Shown: positions 37,700-47,329 of the stretch, piece by piece
Position numbering within the stretch: position 1 is the stretch's first letter
Layout: every line of letters starts with the position of its first letter
NCBI RefSeq assembly: GCF_003473485.1
Contig: NC_053045.1
Location: 63,179,994 to 63,243,993, forward strand
DNA: 64,000 bases
Direction of reading: 5' to 3'
Origin: Medicago truncatula
Lineage: Eukaryota > Streptophyta > Magnoliopsida > Fabales > Fabaceae
Program-made: the position numbers and the translations under genes
The notes under the pieces: generated by a model
The model's input: the letters and a program-made list of their open reading frames with translations, nothing else
What the model was told of the DNA's origin: nothing
The model's database searches: none

Positions 37700-39477
37700 A
37701 TGGTATGTGTATGTGATGAATGTCAATTAGTTTGTTTGATTTCATTAGTGTTTTGTGTTTTTATTAATGCCTTTCCTTATATGTCGCCTTTGGAATTCTT
37801 ATTTATTACAGTTACGTCTCAGGCATGAATGTAAGTCGAAGTATATTACTAAAGTCAACGAGAAGCTTACCGAACTTCAAAGGTCTGAAATTCAGAAAAC
37901 ACCTTTTAAATGGTTATTGAGTTTGCCTAAGAAATTAAAAATATCCGAAAATTTGCTTGAAGAATTGGTGGAAAGATGGGATGATAGGAGTGGGGGGTTT
38001 GCTATACAAGGTCGGATAATACGGTTTACACCTTTAGATGTATGTTTTGCATTAGGACTTCGTATAATAGGTGAAAAGATGAACTTCAAAAATGACCCTA
38101 CATCCACTACGAAAGCAATGTTCGATAATGAAGTCATCAATGTAAAAACAATTTATGCTAAAATTATTAATATGGAACGAGACGAAGATGTTGAGAAGTT
38201 TTGCCGACTTTATTTACTTCTTGGTTTTGCCGAGTTCTACTTTCCAAATTCAAGTGTTAAGGTTGGTGGTTGGTGCCTAAAAATGTTAGACGACTTGAAC
38301 TTCATTGGGAGATACAATTGGGACTTGAACTCCATTAGGTGCCTAAAAATGTTTGCCGACTTTATTTACTTCTTGAGTATTGATTTCAAGTTATGTTGGG
38401 TTACATAAAAAATTGTGAAGTTTAACTTTAATTTGATGTTTAGTTTCTGTCTTCATGTCATATTATGACATGATTATAATTGATCTTTTATTCATTGATA
38501 TTTAGAGCTTGTTAGTAACTGTGACTGAAACAAGTGTAACTCAGATTAAAATGTAGTAATAATTTGTAAGCACTTTTAAATACAGATGATTGTCGTTGAA
38601 TTTGAGCATATCAACTTATAACTCTATATGACATAGGATGAAGTTTTATAGGAGATGAAATAATGTTTGTTTTGTAGGCCACTCTTTGTCTTCATGCCAT
38701 TTTATGGCAACAATTTAATTTAATTTATTTATTTTTATTAAATTATAATAGTCGTATTATATATGTATATATAGGTATGGGCTCTAGAGCATGTACTAGG
38801 ATACGAACGAAGTTATCATGATTCTCCATTGACGTTTCCATGATTTATGAAGGCACGTGGTGTTAGTTTGGTTGGCAAAAATATATCACACTTGCTTGAT
38901 AATTATTTGGTAAGGTTGAATAAATATTATTATTTATATTTATCTATATAAATTTTGTATATAGGGTTTAAGCGGTGTCAATAGTTCATTAATATTTATA
39001 TTGTATCAACCTTGACAGGTTATTGAAGAGTTAAGTGCAACTAAAGAAGAGGTTGCAAATGAAGTTGTGAGGGAGGCGTTAGATCGAGCGCCAAGTGGAT
39101 ATATTAAATGGAGACCAGATCCTATTATCAGTCAGTTAATTGTTAACAATCGCCTGTTGGGGGAAGCAAACAAAGGACTTTCCGCAAGGATATCTCTTCT
39201 TGAATTGGAAACTAGAGAGATGAAGAAGTTATACGGTAGTGCACAATCCAGTTATGTGGACGAAGGTGTCTTCAATGATGAAGGTGTCCACGAGGACGTC
39301 TCCATGGATGAGATTGAAAGAGTTATTGAAAGGGAGGTGGCAAATGTATCATATGATGTAGCACATCATGCATCAAATCTCTTAACTATAATTAAGGACA
39401 AGCCAAGAAACCGTGTAAAAAGTGGGGTTCTGCTTTCCCTATGGGTGAAGGATGGACGCATAAAGAAGAAGATTTAA
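37700..39477 (+). pseudogene. Transposon-associated Ulp1-family N-terminal-domain-like protein, disrupted
   Basis: Proposed exons: 37700-37702 (ATG only), 37812-38408, about 38776-38908 and 39019-39477. The first long exon reads KLTELQRSEIQKTPF, LLEELVERWDDRSGGF and RFTPLDVCFALGL, then a FCRLYLLLGFAEF stretch. This is the pattern of the region N-terminal to the Ulp1 cysteine peptidase in transposon proteins of legumes (DUF1985 or plant-mobile-domain-like). The 38776 exon reads WALEHVLGYERSYHDSPLTFP and then meets an in-frame TGA, most simply a CGA-to-TGA change, before FMKARGV. The last exon is a charged C-terminal part (SARISLLELETREMKKLY). The frame of the first exon also runs into a stop (38406-38408) before the next. 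There is no Ulp1 catalytic domain. Family naming is from memory and moderate in certainty; the broken state is seen directly. Confidence 0.6.
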
Positions 39478-39799
39478 ATTAGTGTAGTGTTTTGATATGA
39501 TTGCAATGTAGATGTTTTTTTATGCTATTTTTTATTTAGTAGGACAATGTCGCACCTATAATATTAATGGAAACACCGTATGTTGTTAGTTATTAACATT
39601 GTTGAACTATCCTACAGTTTAATGAGTCACTGTGCCTGTTATGTAATAAATTTTATTGGGAGGTTTGTTGTTATGTTTTATTCTTTGATATAAAAAATGT
39701 TTGTGTCTTTATTGACAGATAAAATCTTGGCATGTATATATTTTGCATGAGTCAAAGGGCGACTAATACCCATCTTTGACAAGATTTGGTGAAATGTTA

Positions 39800-40700
39800 C
39801 CAAACTTAAGTTTGAAAAGGCTTTTAGTGCATTGTTCAAATGAGATCATGTGTTCGATTCTCGTAAAACAGGATTAGTTACAGCTGAGAGTGATAAACTA
39901 GCCAAATATATGCAATGTATGACCATAATTTTACATATGTGTGACCACTATTTTTTCATACTTTAGAACTTGTCCGTCCTTAGGCGTAATAAATGCGCAT
40001 ATGGTAAAAATAATCATTTCTGGTTGGAAAGGCTTTTAGTGCAGTGTTCAAATGAGATTATGTGTTCGATTCTCGTAAAATTGGATTAGTTACAGCTGAG
40101 AATGATATACTAGCCAAATATATGCCATGTATGACCATAATTTTACAAATGTGTGACCACTATTTTTTCATACTTTAGAACTTGTCCGTCCTTAGGCGTG
40201 ATAAACGCGCATATTGTAAAATTAATTATTTCTGGTTGGAAAGACTTTTAGCGCAGTGTTCAAATGAGATTATGTGTTCGATTCTCGTAAAACATGATTA
40301 GTTACAGCTGGGAATGATAAACTAGCCAAATATATGGCATGTATGACCATAAGTTTACAAATGTGTGACCACTATTTTTTTCATAAATTAGAACTTATCC
40401 GTCCTTAGGCGTGAAAAACACGCATATTGTAAAATTAATTATTTCTGGTTGGAAAGGCTTTTAGTGCAGTGTTCAAATGAGATTATGTGTTCGATTATCG
40501 TAAAACAGGATTAGTTACAACTGAGAATGATAAACTAGCCAAATATATGGCATGTATGACCATAATTTTACAAATGTGTGACCACTATTTTTTCATAAAT
40601 TAGAACTTGTCGTCCTTAGGCGTGATAAACGCGCATATTGTAAAACTAATTATTTCTGGTTGGAAAGACTTTTAGTGCAGTGTTCAAATGAGATTATGAA
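39800..40700 (+). repeat. Tandem satellite, about 212-bp unit, five starts in forward orientation
   Basis: The marker CTTTTAG(T/C)GC starts at 39821, 40033, 40245, 40458 and 40669, giving periods of 212, 212, 213 and 211. Each unit carries TTCAAATGAGAT, GATTAGTTACA, CTAGCCAAATATATG, TGTGTGACCACTATTTTTT and CTTAGGCGTGA. The copies are very alike, which suggests recent amplification. There is no long open frame. Confidence 0.93.
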
Positions 40701-41190
40701 AAAAATGTGGTCAAACATAGCATATTATCCGGAACATTGTAATCACATTTTATCACTGCATTAAAAGCATCTCAAACAATAAACAACAACTTCTTTTTAC
40801 GCGTTACAATTATTTTACACCTAACGACGAACAAATTCAAATATTTGGAAAAATAGTGGTCATATAAATGAAAAAATGTGGTCAGACATAGCATATTTTT
40901 GGCTAACTTTACTTTACCGGCTATAAATATAAACCCGGAACATTGTAATCACATTTAATCACTGCACTAAAAGCATGTCATACAATATTTTATTATTGCA
41001 CTAAAAACATGTCAAACAATAAACAACTTCTTTTATAAGCTTCATGTATTTCACGCCTAAAGACTGACGAATTCTCATATCTGGAAAAATAGTGGTCACG
41101 TAAATAAAAAAATGTTGTCACACAGAGCATATTTTTGGCTAACTATCCTAGAACATGTTATTAAAACTGAAATGTGACCAGATTTTTTTT
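40700..41190 (-). repeat. Inverted, diverged copies of the 212-bp satellite
   Basis: On the - strand, TTAGCCAAAAATATGCTATG, TGACCACATTTTTTCATTTA, GACCACTATTTTTCC and CGTCGTTAGGTGTAAAAT follow in the same order as in the forward units. About two units are present, clearly more diverged than the forward array. Confidence 0.8.
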
Positions 41191-41552
41191 CCTGGAAATT
41201 ATGATAGGGAGAATAGTTATGTACATAAATTCAATACGAATTAATTTATCAGTCTTCTGAACAAGTATAATCTTTTATAGATGACCATCGATAACCAAAA
41301 AAAGTATGTCTTCGTCAAATGTACATCAATATCAATCAACCACAATTAAGTTAGAAAATGTATGTTTAACCGATCAATAAGTCCGCGGGTAACATAGCAT
41401 TATCCAATACAAAACTTCTCTGCTTATTTTCTTCATGAAGCACCAAACGACAAACAATGTCACTGCGAATCCGAAGGATATCCTCCTGTAGATAAGTAAA
41501 TGCTTTTATTTCGATATATATCGATATTTACATATTATTAATTAATCAACAA

Positions 41553-41921
41553 CTAATAAAGGTCTAGATGTTTAAAGGCCACAGTCCTAACGCCTACTCT
41601 AAATCCTAAGCTACTTGCATCCCACCTATGCAATAATTCCTTCAATAAAGTACCATTCATTCCTATATAGGTCTTCATTTCCACCAGATATCGGAATGGA
41701 GTTTTCATAATTCTACTCCTTTGCGCATCAGATAATTTTCGGTTAATATCTACCAACTTATTGGTACGGGGCATTTGAGTCTTTATCTGTGGCTGAAAAA
41801 TGAACATTATTCATTCATTAATGGCATAAAACATAAACAGTTACATACACATTAAACGTCTCATTAATTAAATTGTACTTACACCAACACCACCATCCCT
41901 TTTTCGTTTGTTTTCGTTCAT
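41553..41921 (-). pseudogene. Inverted paralogue of the 37.8-kb coding sequence, truncated
   Basis: Two exons on the - strand: 41921-41883 (ATG, then NENKRKRDGGVG) with donor GTAAGT, and 41792-41553 after a TTTTTCAG acceptor. The second reads INRKLSDAQRSRIMKTPF, then LLKELLHRWDASSLGF, and ends in a stop at the point where the + strand copy goes on as DVCFALGL. About 45% identity by eye to the + copy over some 60 residues, including QRS-I-KTPF, LL-EL--RWD, GF and LD. It is either a truncated decayed copy or a very short (about 92-residue) protein. The leader-like region upstream (42540-42770) with its own intron suggests it was once expressed. Confidence 0.55.
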
Positions 41922-42936
41922 GATGTTGACCTTATCTGTTGTATACAAAAACAATTTCTATCAACAACAATTAAAACACACACAAATGTCCAATTTCTAT
42001 CATAGACATACCGACAAAAATTTATCTGCACTTAACCGTATTTTAACATAGACGTAACCACATTTTTTTTCTTTCAAATTTCCAACACTTTGACCATTTT
42101 TTAACACAAGTGTGACCACAATTCTTTTGATTAAAAATTTGACACTAACTCTATGTGATAACATTTAGAGGAACAACCACAATCAAACTAAAAAAATTGG
42201 GGAAAGCTTAAGATTTTTTACTAACAATATAGGACATGTTTGGCACAACCCAACTAAAGAATGACTTAACTTAAGCAACATAAATTTTCATTCCAGACCC
42301 ATTTGCAATTACCAACAAATCAAATAGTAGCAACAACGCAACATCTTAATTGACAACAACCCATAATGCAACAATCAAACAGTAGCAAATAACAGAGATT
42401 TTAACTTAATTATGAACTAAACATCTAAATACTATCAAGCTTTGTTTAACCCAAAATTATCACTAAATCAGTATCATATCCTAATATGATTAATTTCTTC
42501 ATCATACCCAAATGATTTCAAAATAAATTTTAACCTTCATCAAATACAAGATTCGAGAAAACATAACCTTCAACGGAGAGATTCGGCGACGGAAACTTTG
42601 ACAAAACGCCAACCGTTGAATCGCAGAAGGAGATCGCAGTTGCTTTTGATCGTATTTGTTGGGGAGAGAGCTAATTAAGCTGTCGCGGTTGAGGGAGAGA
42701 TGGAGGCCTCAGAGGAAATGGCGGAGAGAGGGATGGAGAAAGCAGGATTCACTCTCGTAGAGAGAGAGAGGTGAGACACTGATTTTTTTTCTTTTTTAAT
42801 TTTCTAGATCTATTTCTTATTTGTTTTAAGAATTATTTACCATGTCATCAAAGATCAATTTTTTAAAGTATTTTAGCCATGTCATTGGTGGTATGAAGGG
42901 GTGTGTGACATTTGGTGTGTCTATGTATACTTTTCC

Positions 42937-43957
42937 AAAAATAATAATTAATAATCAACTAGATAAACTTAAAGTCAAAGAGAATCTTCCAATAGAGGAA
43001 TTATCAGTAAGCCAGCAAATCAATAGGACCCCCTACCCAAAAAGCACACAACCAAGACAATGAAAGATCAGCCTCTTTTCTATGGCCAATGCATGAAAGG
43101 CGGAGATTAACTTTAAATCAACAGGGATAACAAAAACTAAAGAGAGAAAGAAAAAAAACCATTGAACTCTAGTTGAGCGCCCTTAGATATTTAAATTTGT
43201 CAAGTAGTTTGAAAAAGAAAGATAGGATAAAGGGTGCATGGTGGTGACTAACTAGTATACACACTCTTTGGTTGACTACAATTAATTTTCTTGAGTTCAG
43301 GTAAATATGCTAGTTCTATAATACACAAGTGATATAAATGCAGTATCATAATTCATAAACAAGTTTGTTTCCCATGCTGATTAATAAGTTTTATCGTTGG
43401 GTCAAGCGAGATATTATAAAATTTATTAATTCGGTTGTGAAATATAAACTTGTGCATGATACAACACTATTTTACTTGTGCACCATAGACTTAATCTGTA
43501 AAATGATTTAAACGTTCTCAAAAGTGATTTTTACATTAACTATAAATCGCTAAATTGATATCTAATATTGTAATGATTGGTAATTTTGGTCATTGAAATT
43601 TACAAATAAACAAAAATGTCCTTTAATGGTAAGATGTTGATTAAAAACATATATTAAAGTATTTTAGTAATAACATTCAACTTAAATTTATGATGTAGGG
43701 ATTAGATAATAGCAAGTTATATGTAGAAGGGAGAGAGTATGGTGTCATACTGTCCTATATAACTTTTAAAGTTTCAATTATCATGCTTTTCATAAAGCAT
43801 TCCAATTTAGAAGATGCTCCAAATTGAAAATCAAACATAGGATAATGACCTCAACTATATTTATTTACATGTCTCCTTCATGGATCCAGTTCAAAAGGAG
43901 CTATAAAATCAGTGCAACTGCCACTGTCAGCTTTCAAAACAAAAATTCCAAAATAGA
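42937..43957. other. Stretch between the palindromic element and the small gene
   Basis: No gene seen up to the promoter of the next locus. A TATA-like CTATAAAAT at 43901-43909 lies about 55 bases before the start codon of the 104-residue protein. Confidence 0.5.
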
Positions 43958-44272
43958 ATGAGAATGGGTGCTCTTGCTCCAGTTGCTATAGGCACAAGAG
44001 GCACAATAGGATCTCTAGTCAGAAAGGAAATTGAATACTTCACTAAAGTTGAGTTAGACAAATTTGGAAATTCACAAAAGCCTCAGCCAAACAGCAATGT
44101 GAACATGGTTTCTAGCAAAGCCAAGTCTAGTTTTTTGATGTTGTTAAAGAGGAAGAAGCAAAGAGGTCCAAATGAATTTCTACCAAAAACATGTTCAGTA
44201 ACAGAAAGCAATTATTTCAATAGAGTTCCTGGTTGCAGGTACAGGATCCTTAAGGATCATGACATTAACTGA
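43958..44272 (+). CDS. Small basic plant protein of unknown function, 104 residues
   Basis: A single open frame starting MRMGALAPVAIGTRGTIGSL, with a second possible start at 43964 (MGALAP). It is basic, has no signal peptide or membrane segment, and contains VRKEIEYFTKVELDKFG, LLKRKKQRGPNEFLP, a Cys-Ser-Val block and a C-terminal RVPGCRYRILK. I believe conserved plant proteins with GTRGTVGSL and a RxPGxxYRILK ending exist, but I know no function. Support for a real gene: a TATA-like box at 43901, a favourable position, and a decayed duplicate of its C-terminal end at 45240-45345, in which the RVPG-coding stretch is recognisable. Confidence 0.65.
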   Translation: MRMGALAPVAIGTRGTIGSLVRKEIEYFTKVELDKFGNSQKPQPNSNVNMVSSKAKSSFLMLLKRKKQRGPNEFLPKTCSVTESNYFNRVPGCRYRILKDHDIN

Positions 44273-44430
44273 ATCTATGTGGAGTTATGTTGCTGCATAT
44301 GTTCATGTTGATTTAAAGTTCTTAATGTGTATATATTAAGATCTTTGATTTCTTTGTAATTCTATGATCATGCGCTTTAAATTGATGTTGTTTTGTTTAT
44401 TAATATTTCTTCGAAAGGATCACAAGGATT

Positions 44431-44481
44431 TGAACCCGACGACACGCAATCTTTTGATCTGGATAACATATGCTATGATCC
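44431..44481 (-). pseudogene. tRNA-Trp relic
   Basis: On the - strand, CCAGATCAAAAGATTGCGTG and GTCGGGTTCA match the anticodon arm, variable loop and acceptor 3' side of the intact tRNA-Trp at 45493-45564. The D arm and part of the T arm are lost. It lies at the same distance and order downstream of the small gene as the intact tRNA lies from the gene fragment at 45.3 kb, so both belong to one tandem duplication. Confidence 0.75.
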
Positions 44482-45029
44482 TGTTGTGTTATGTTTTGAT
44501 CATATACATATATATAGATAACATATGCTATGATTTTGTGCATTCCTTTCACAGTTTTCTTAAAGAATCATTGAAGAGAAATGATTATAACACACTCTCT
44601 TTCACAATATTATTCACACACATCCTTTTATTTGTTTTATTTATGAGAGAGATATATAAAGAGGGGGGGAGAGGGACAGAGAGAAGAGAGGGAGAGAGGG
44701 GGTTAAAATTTTAAAAGAGAAACATTCATAGAAATATCATGTTTTCATGAAAGACTTTTTCATTGTAAAAATTTATTAAAAATCTCAACGAATCTATCAA
44801 AATTCAATTTAGTAAACAATCCCTCGTAATTATATAATATTTTTTAATACAACATTACTTTTTTGTTTAAGTTACAAAGAGTCTTAGTTAAATATCACAA
44901 GACTTTTTTTATGTTACAAAGAGTCTTGTTGACTCAATACCTCAAACTTTTTTCATCGTAAAAAAGTCTTTTAAAATCCTAATTAAATACAACACTCATA
45001 ATTAAAAGTATGATCATATTTCACTAACT

Positions 45030-45235
45030 CCTTTTTTTTTAAACGACATATATAATAAAATCACACTAGCACCGGCCGTGCAAGTTGGCGGAAAAAAAAT
45101 ACAATAGGCACCGTAAATATGCGGCGACCGCTACTCTAGAGGGGAGAAAGCAACAAAAAATCCCAAAAGAGAGGAAAAAAAAACACCAAGAATAAACACC
45201 TACGACAACACACAAACCCCCAAAGACCAAACTAA
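45030..45235 (-). mobile_element. Possible L1-type LINE 3' UTR
   Basis: Read on the - strand this is T- and G-rich text with CTCTAGAGTAGCGG and ATTATATATGTCG, then an A-run (the poly-T at 45030-45040). That is the usual look of plant L1 LINE 3' ends. It interrupts the duplicated small-gene/tRNA region. Called by general appearance only. Confidence 0.35.
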
Positions 45236-45239
45236 CGCA

Positions 45240-45345
45240 GTAGAGTTACAGAAAACAATGATTTCAATAGAGTTCCTGGATACAGCTACAGGATCATGAC
45301 ATAAACTGACTCTATGTGGAGTTATATTGCTGCATGTTCATGTTA
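45240..45345 (+). pseudogene. Duplicate 3' fragment of the small 104-residue gene
   Basis: Close copy of 44206-44310: TTTCAATAGAGTTCCTGG, CTACAGGATCATGACAT and CTATGTGGAGTTAT recur, with small deletions. It includes the last about 20 codons and the 3' flank but no start. Confidence 0.8.
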
Positions 45346-45492
45346 TTTTTGTTTATTCATTTGGGTAATTATATGATCAAACAAAAGGATCAAGCACTTG
45401 TCTGTCTATGAATACTTCATGTCCGTTTGCTTCAAAATCTGGAATAGAAATATGGATATTGAAGTGGAAAAAAAAATAAAAAAGGATGGAAT

Positions 45493-45564
45493 TGAACCCG
45501 ACGTGAATCGAACACGCAACCTTCTGATCTGGAGTCAGACGCGCTACCATTGCGCCACGGATCC
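45493..45564 (-). tRNA. tRNA-Trp (anticodon CCA)
   Basis: A 72-nt gene on the - strand starting GGATCCGTGGCGCAATGG and ending in GTCGGGTTCA. The acceptor stem, D arm with box A, anticodon loop CTCCAGA (anticodon CCA), and T arm with GTTCGATTC box B all pair. It matches the nuclear plant tRNA-Trp as I know it. No intron. A T-run typical of polymerase III termination lies downstream at 45468-45480 (on the - strand). Confidence 0.96.
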
Positions 45565-45599
45565 TGTCGTGATACATTTTGGTCATACATATATATATA

Positions 45600-46334
45600 A
45601 TTCTACAACAAACATATGCAACGAATTTAGTTTTTTTTGCTTTGACAAGAACGAATTTAGTTATTGGATAAAAAAAATAGCCGATGAAAGCTTTTATTTA
45701 TTTTTCACCGAACTGGTAAGGCCTTTTATTTTTATTTTTAATTTATGTGTTTTTTAATATAATATATGCGTTTTCTACTTTTTTTTTTTTTTTTTGTTCT
45801 AATATATATATTTGAACACATATTAATGAATTATTAAAATAAAAAATTGCTATTAAATGTTTTTTTTATATATTTTTATATTGTACTGGACTATTTTGAA
45901 AGTGTTCTAATATTTATGAGTATCCTATATTTTATAGAACGTTTGTGTTTGATTATTTATGAAGTTTTCGATTATTGAGTCTTCATGTTTATTTTTATTA
46001 TAGAGTGAACAATTTTAAAACGAAAATGTTGTTTATAGCGAAACTAAATTCGCTAAATTTCACGACCCATGTATTTTTGTTGCTTCCTAATTTTTTTCTA
46101 ACTGCCTGAATGTTTTAGTGGAAGTTTTTTTTTGTTTGTCACCAAATAAATTTCTCTTTCGGGATAACTTCGCATGATATAACAAACCTATTTTAAAAGA
46201 GAGCTGCTATATAGTACGAAAGCTATACGACGAAAATTCACTAACGCTGCAACGCTTGTAGGACAATACTCCTTTTGAATGAATTTGAATTGAATGAATT
46301 GTATTTGGATCATTAAGCAAGATTAATTGTATTT
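45600..46334. other. AT-rich stretch, nothing recognised
   Basis: Low-complexity AT-rich DNA with T-runs near 45780. No gene or delimited repeat was supported until the SINE target duplication at 46326. Confidence 0.5.
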
Positions 46335-46478
46335 TTTTATTTTTTATTTTATCAAGTAATCTAGTGGACAAAGCTCGCATAATTTTAATCGTGGAGAAGT
46401 GGGGTGTCCATAGTTCGAACCCAACCCCCTGCATATAAAATGCGATATCCTTACCAGCTGAGCTATGTTCACGGTGAT
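46335..46478 (-). mobile_element. tRNA-derived SINE (inverted)
   Basis: On the - strand: box A-like ATAGCTCAGCTGG, box B GGGTTCGAACTATGG, then the family tail (CACTTCTCCACGATTAAAAT, CCACTAGATTACTTGA) and an A-rich end. It is flanked by ATTGTATTT at 46326-46334 and 46479-46487. Confidence 0.8.
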
Positions 46479-46899
46479 ATTGTATTTGGAGAAAACTTAT
46501 GTACAATTCCTTAGGTGCTTTTCGTATAGTTCTTAACTAAATTCACTATGATTTCCTCAAACCCATAATTTTTTCAAAGTTTGTTATATCCAAAAATTAT
46601 CCTTATAGTGCGCTTTGCATTAGATTTGAGGTAAAAAAAAAAAAAAAAAAAATCTAATCCAAAGTAGAATCATACAAGGTTCAGTTTGAGTAATTCATTT
46701 AATATATTTTGATTTGATTCAATCCAATTTAATGTGATTTAATTGGTATTGATTGATTTTTTAATATCCAAATTACAATCGTAATTTTTTCATTAATATT
46801 AATACTATAAATAAACAATAAAATAAAGTATTATTTTATACAGTTTTTAATCTTTTAAAAAACTTTTGCACTGTGAATTTGAATTGGTTTGAACTAGTA

Positions 46900-47320
46900 T
46901 GCAAACTCGTGTCAAGTATGGGCTAGAATTTCATGATATTTAAAATATTAAGTAAAGATTTGATATCATTCTCATTTGTCTGGTTGTTCTCTGTGCAATG
47001 GGTCAATCCATGCCAGTGTTGGCTCCCTCGTAAGGCCCAACAATGGTATCATAGCTTAGATTGACTCTGTGGAGAAGCAGAATTGGTTTACGGTGGTAGA
47101 TCTCATATGCAGAGAGTCTCGTACTTGAGGGAGAAATGTTAATGTGTCAAGTGCGAGTTAAAGTCACATTGGATGTAAGAGTAGATGTTGAGTAACATAT
47201 AAGTGTTATGATCCATATACCTAATTTCATAAGGTTTGGGGTGAAGATGTGTTGTCAAACTCACGTGTATTGTTCTCTTTGTTTAATGCGATTATCAAAC
47301 TCGATGCAGAATCTCCCGAA
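46900..47320 (+). mobile_element. TRIM-like LTR element (tiny internal domain)
   Basis: LTR-like 3' end up to about 47041 (GGCTCCCTCGTAAGGCCCAACA), then TGGTATCATAGC at 47044-47055, a one-mismatch match to the primer-binding site complementary to initiator tRNA-Met. About 80 bases later a purine-rich TTGAGGGAGAAA precedes TGTTAATGTGTCAAGTG (about 47137), the start of a downstream LTR. The internal domain is under 100 bp with no coding sequence, typical of TRIMs. The left LTR is truncated and diverged. Confidence 0.65.
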
Positions 47321-47329
47321 AGTCACAAA

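Larger units (their letters stand above)
36426..42936. mobile_element. 6.5-kb imperfect-palindrome element with convergent paralogous genes
   Basis: Diverged terminal inverted repeats: the left end ATAGGTGTACCACC followed by CTTATACCACCCTTATGTGGC corresponds to the inverse complement of the right end (ATAGACACACC, CTTCATACCACC, ACATGGC). Each end is followed inward by CT-rich leader-like sequence and a GTTAT/GTATT donor (about 36836 on +, about 42570 on -), then paralogous coding sequence pointing inward (+ at 37700-39477, - at 41553-41921). In the centre a 212-bp satellite changes orientation near 40700. The flanks share AAAAATAA (just before 36426 and after 42936), but this is low-complexity and weak as a target duplication. 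No transposase is seen, so it is non-autonomous. The gene content suggests a Mutator-like lineage. Confidence 0.6.

Noticed and set aside
39800-40700. Regular direct repeats that might be taken for a CRISPR-like or regulatory array
   Set aside because: The whole 212-bp unit repeats, with no short repeat plus unique spacers, and the setting is a plant transposon. It is a satellite.
44431-44481. Second functional tRNA-Trp
   Set aside because: The D arm and part of the T arm are missing, so it cannot fold as a tRNA; listed as a relic.
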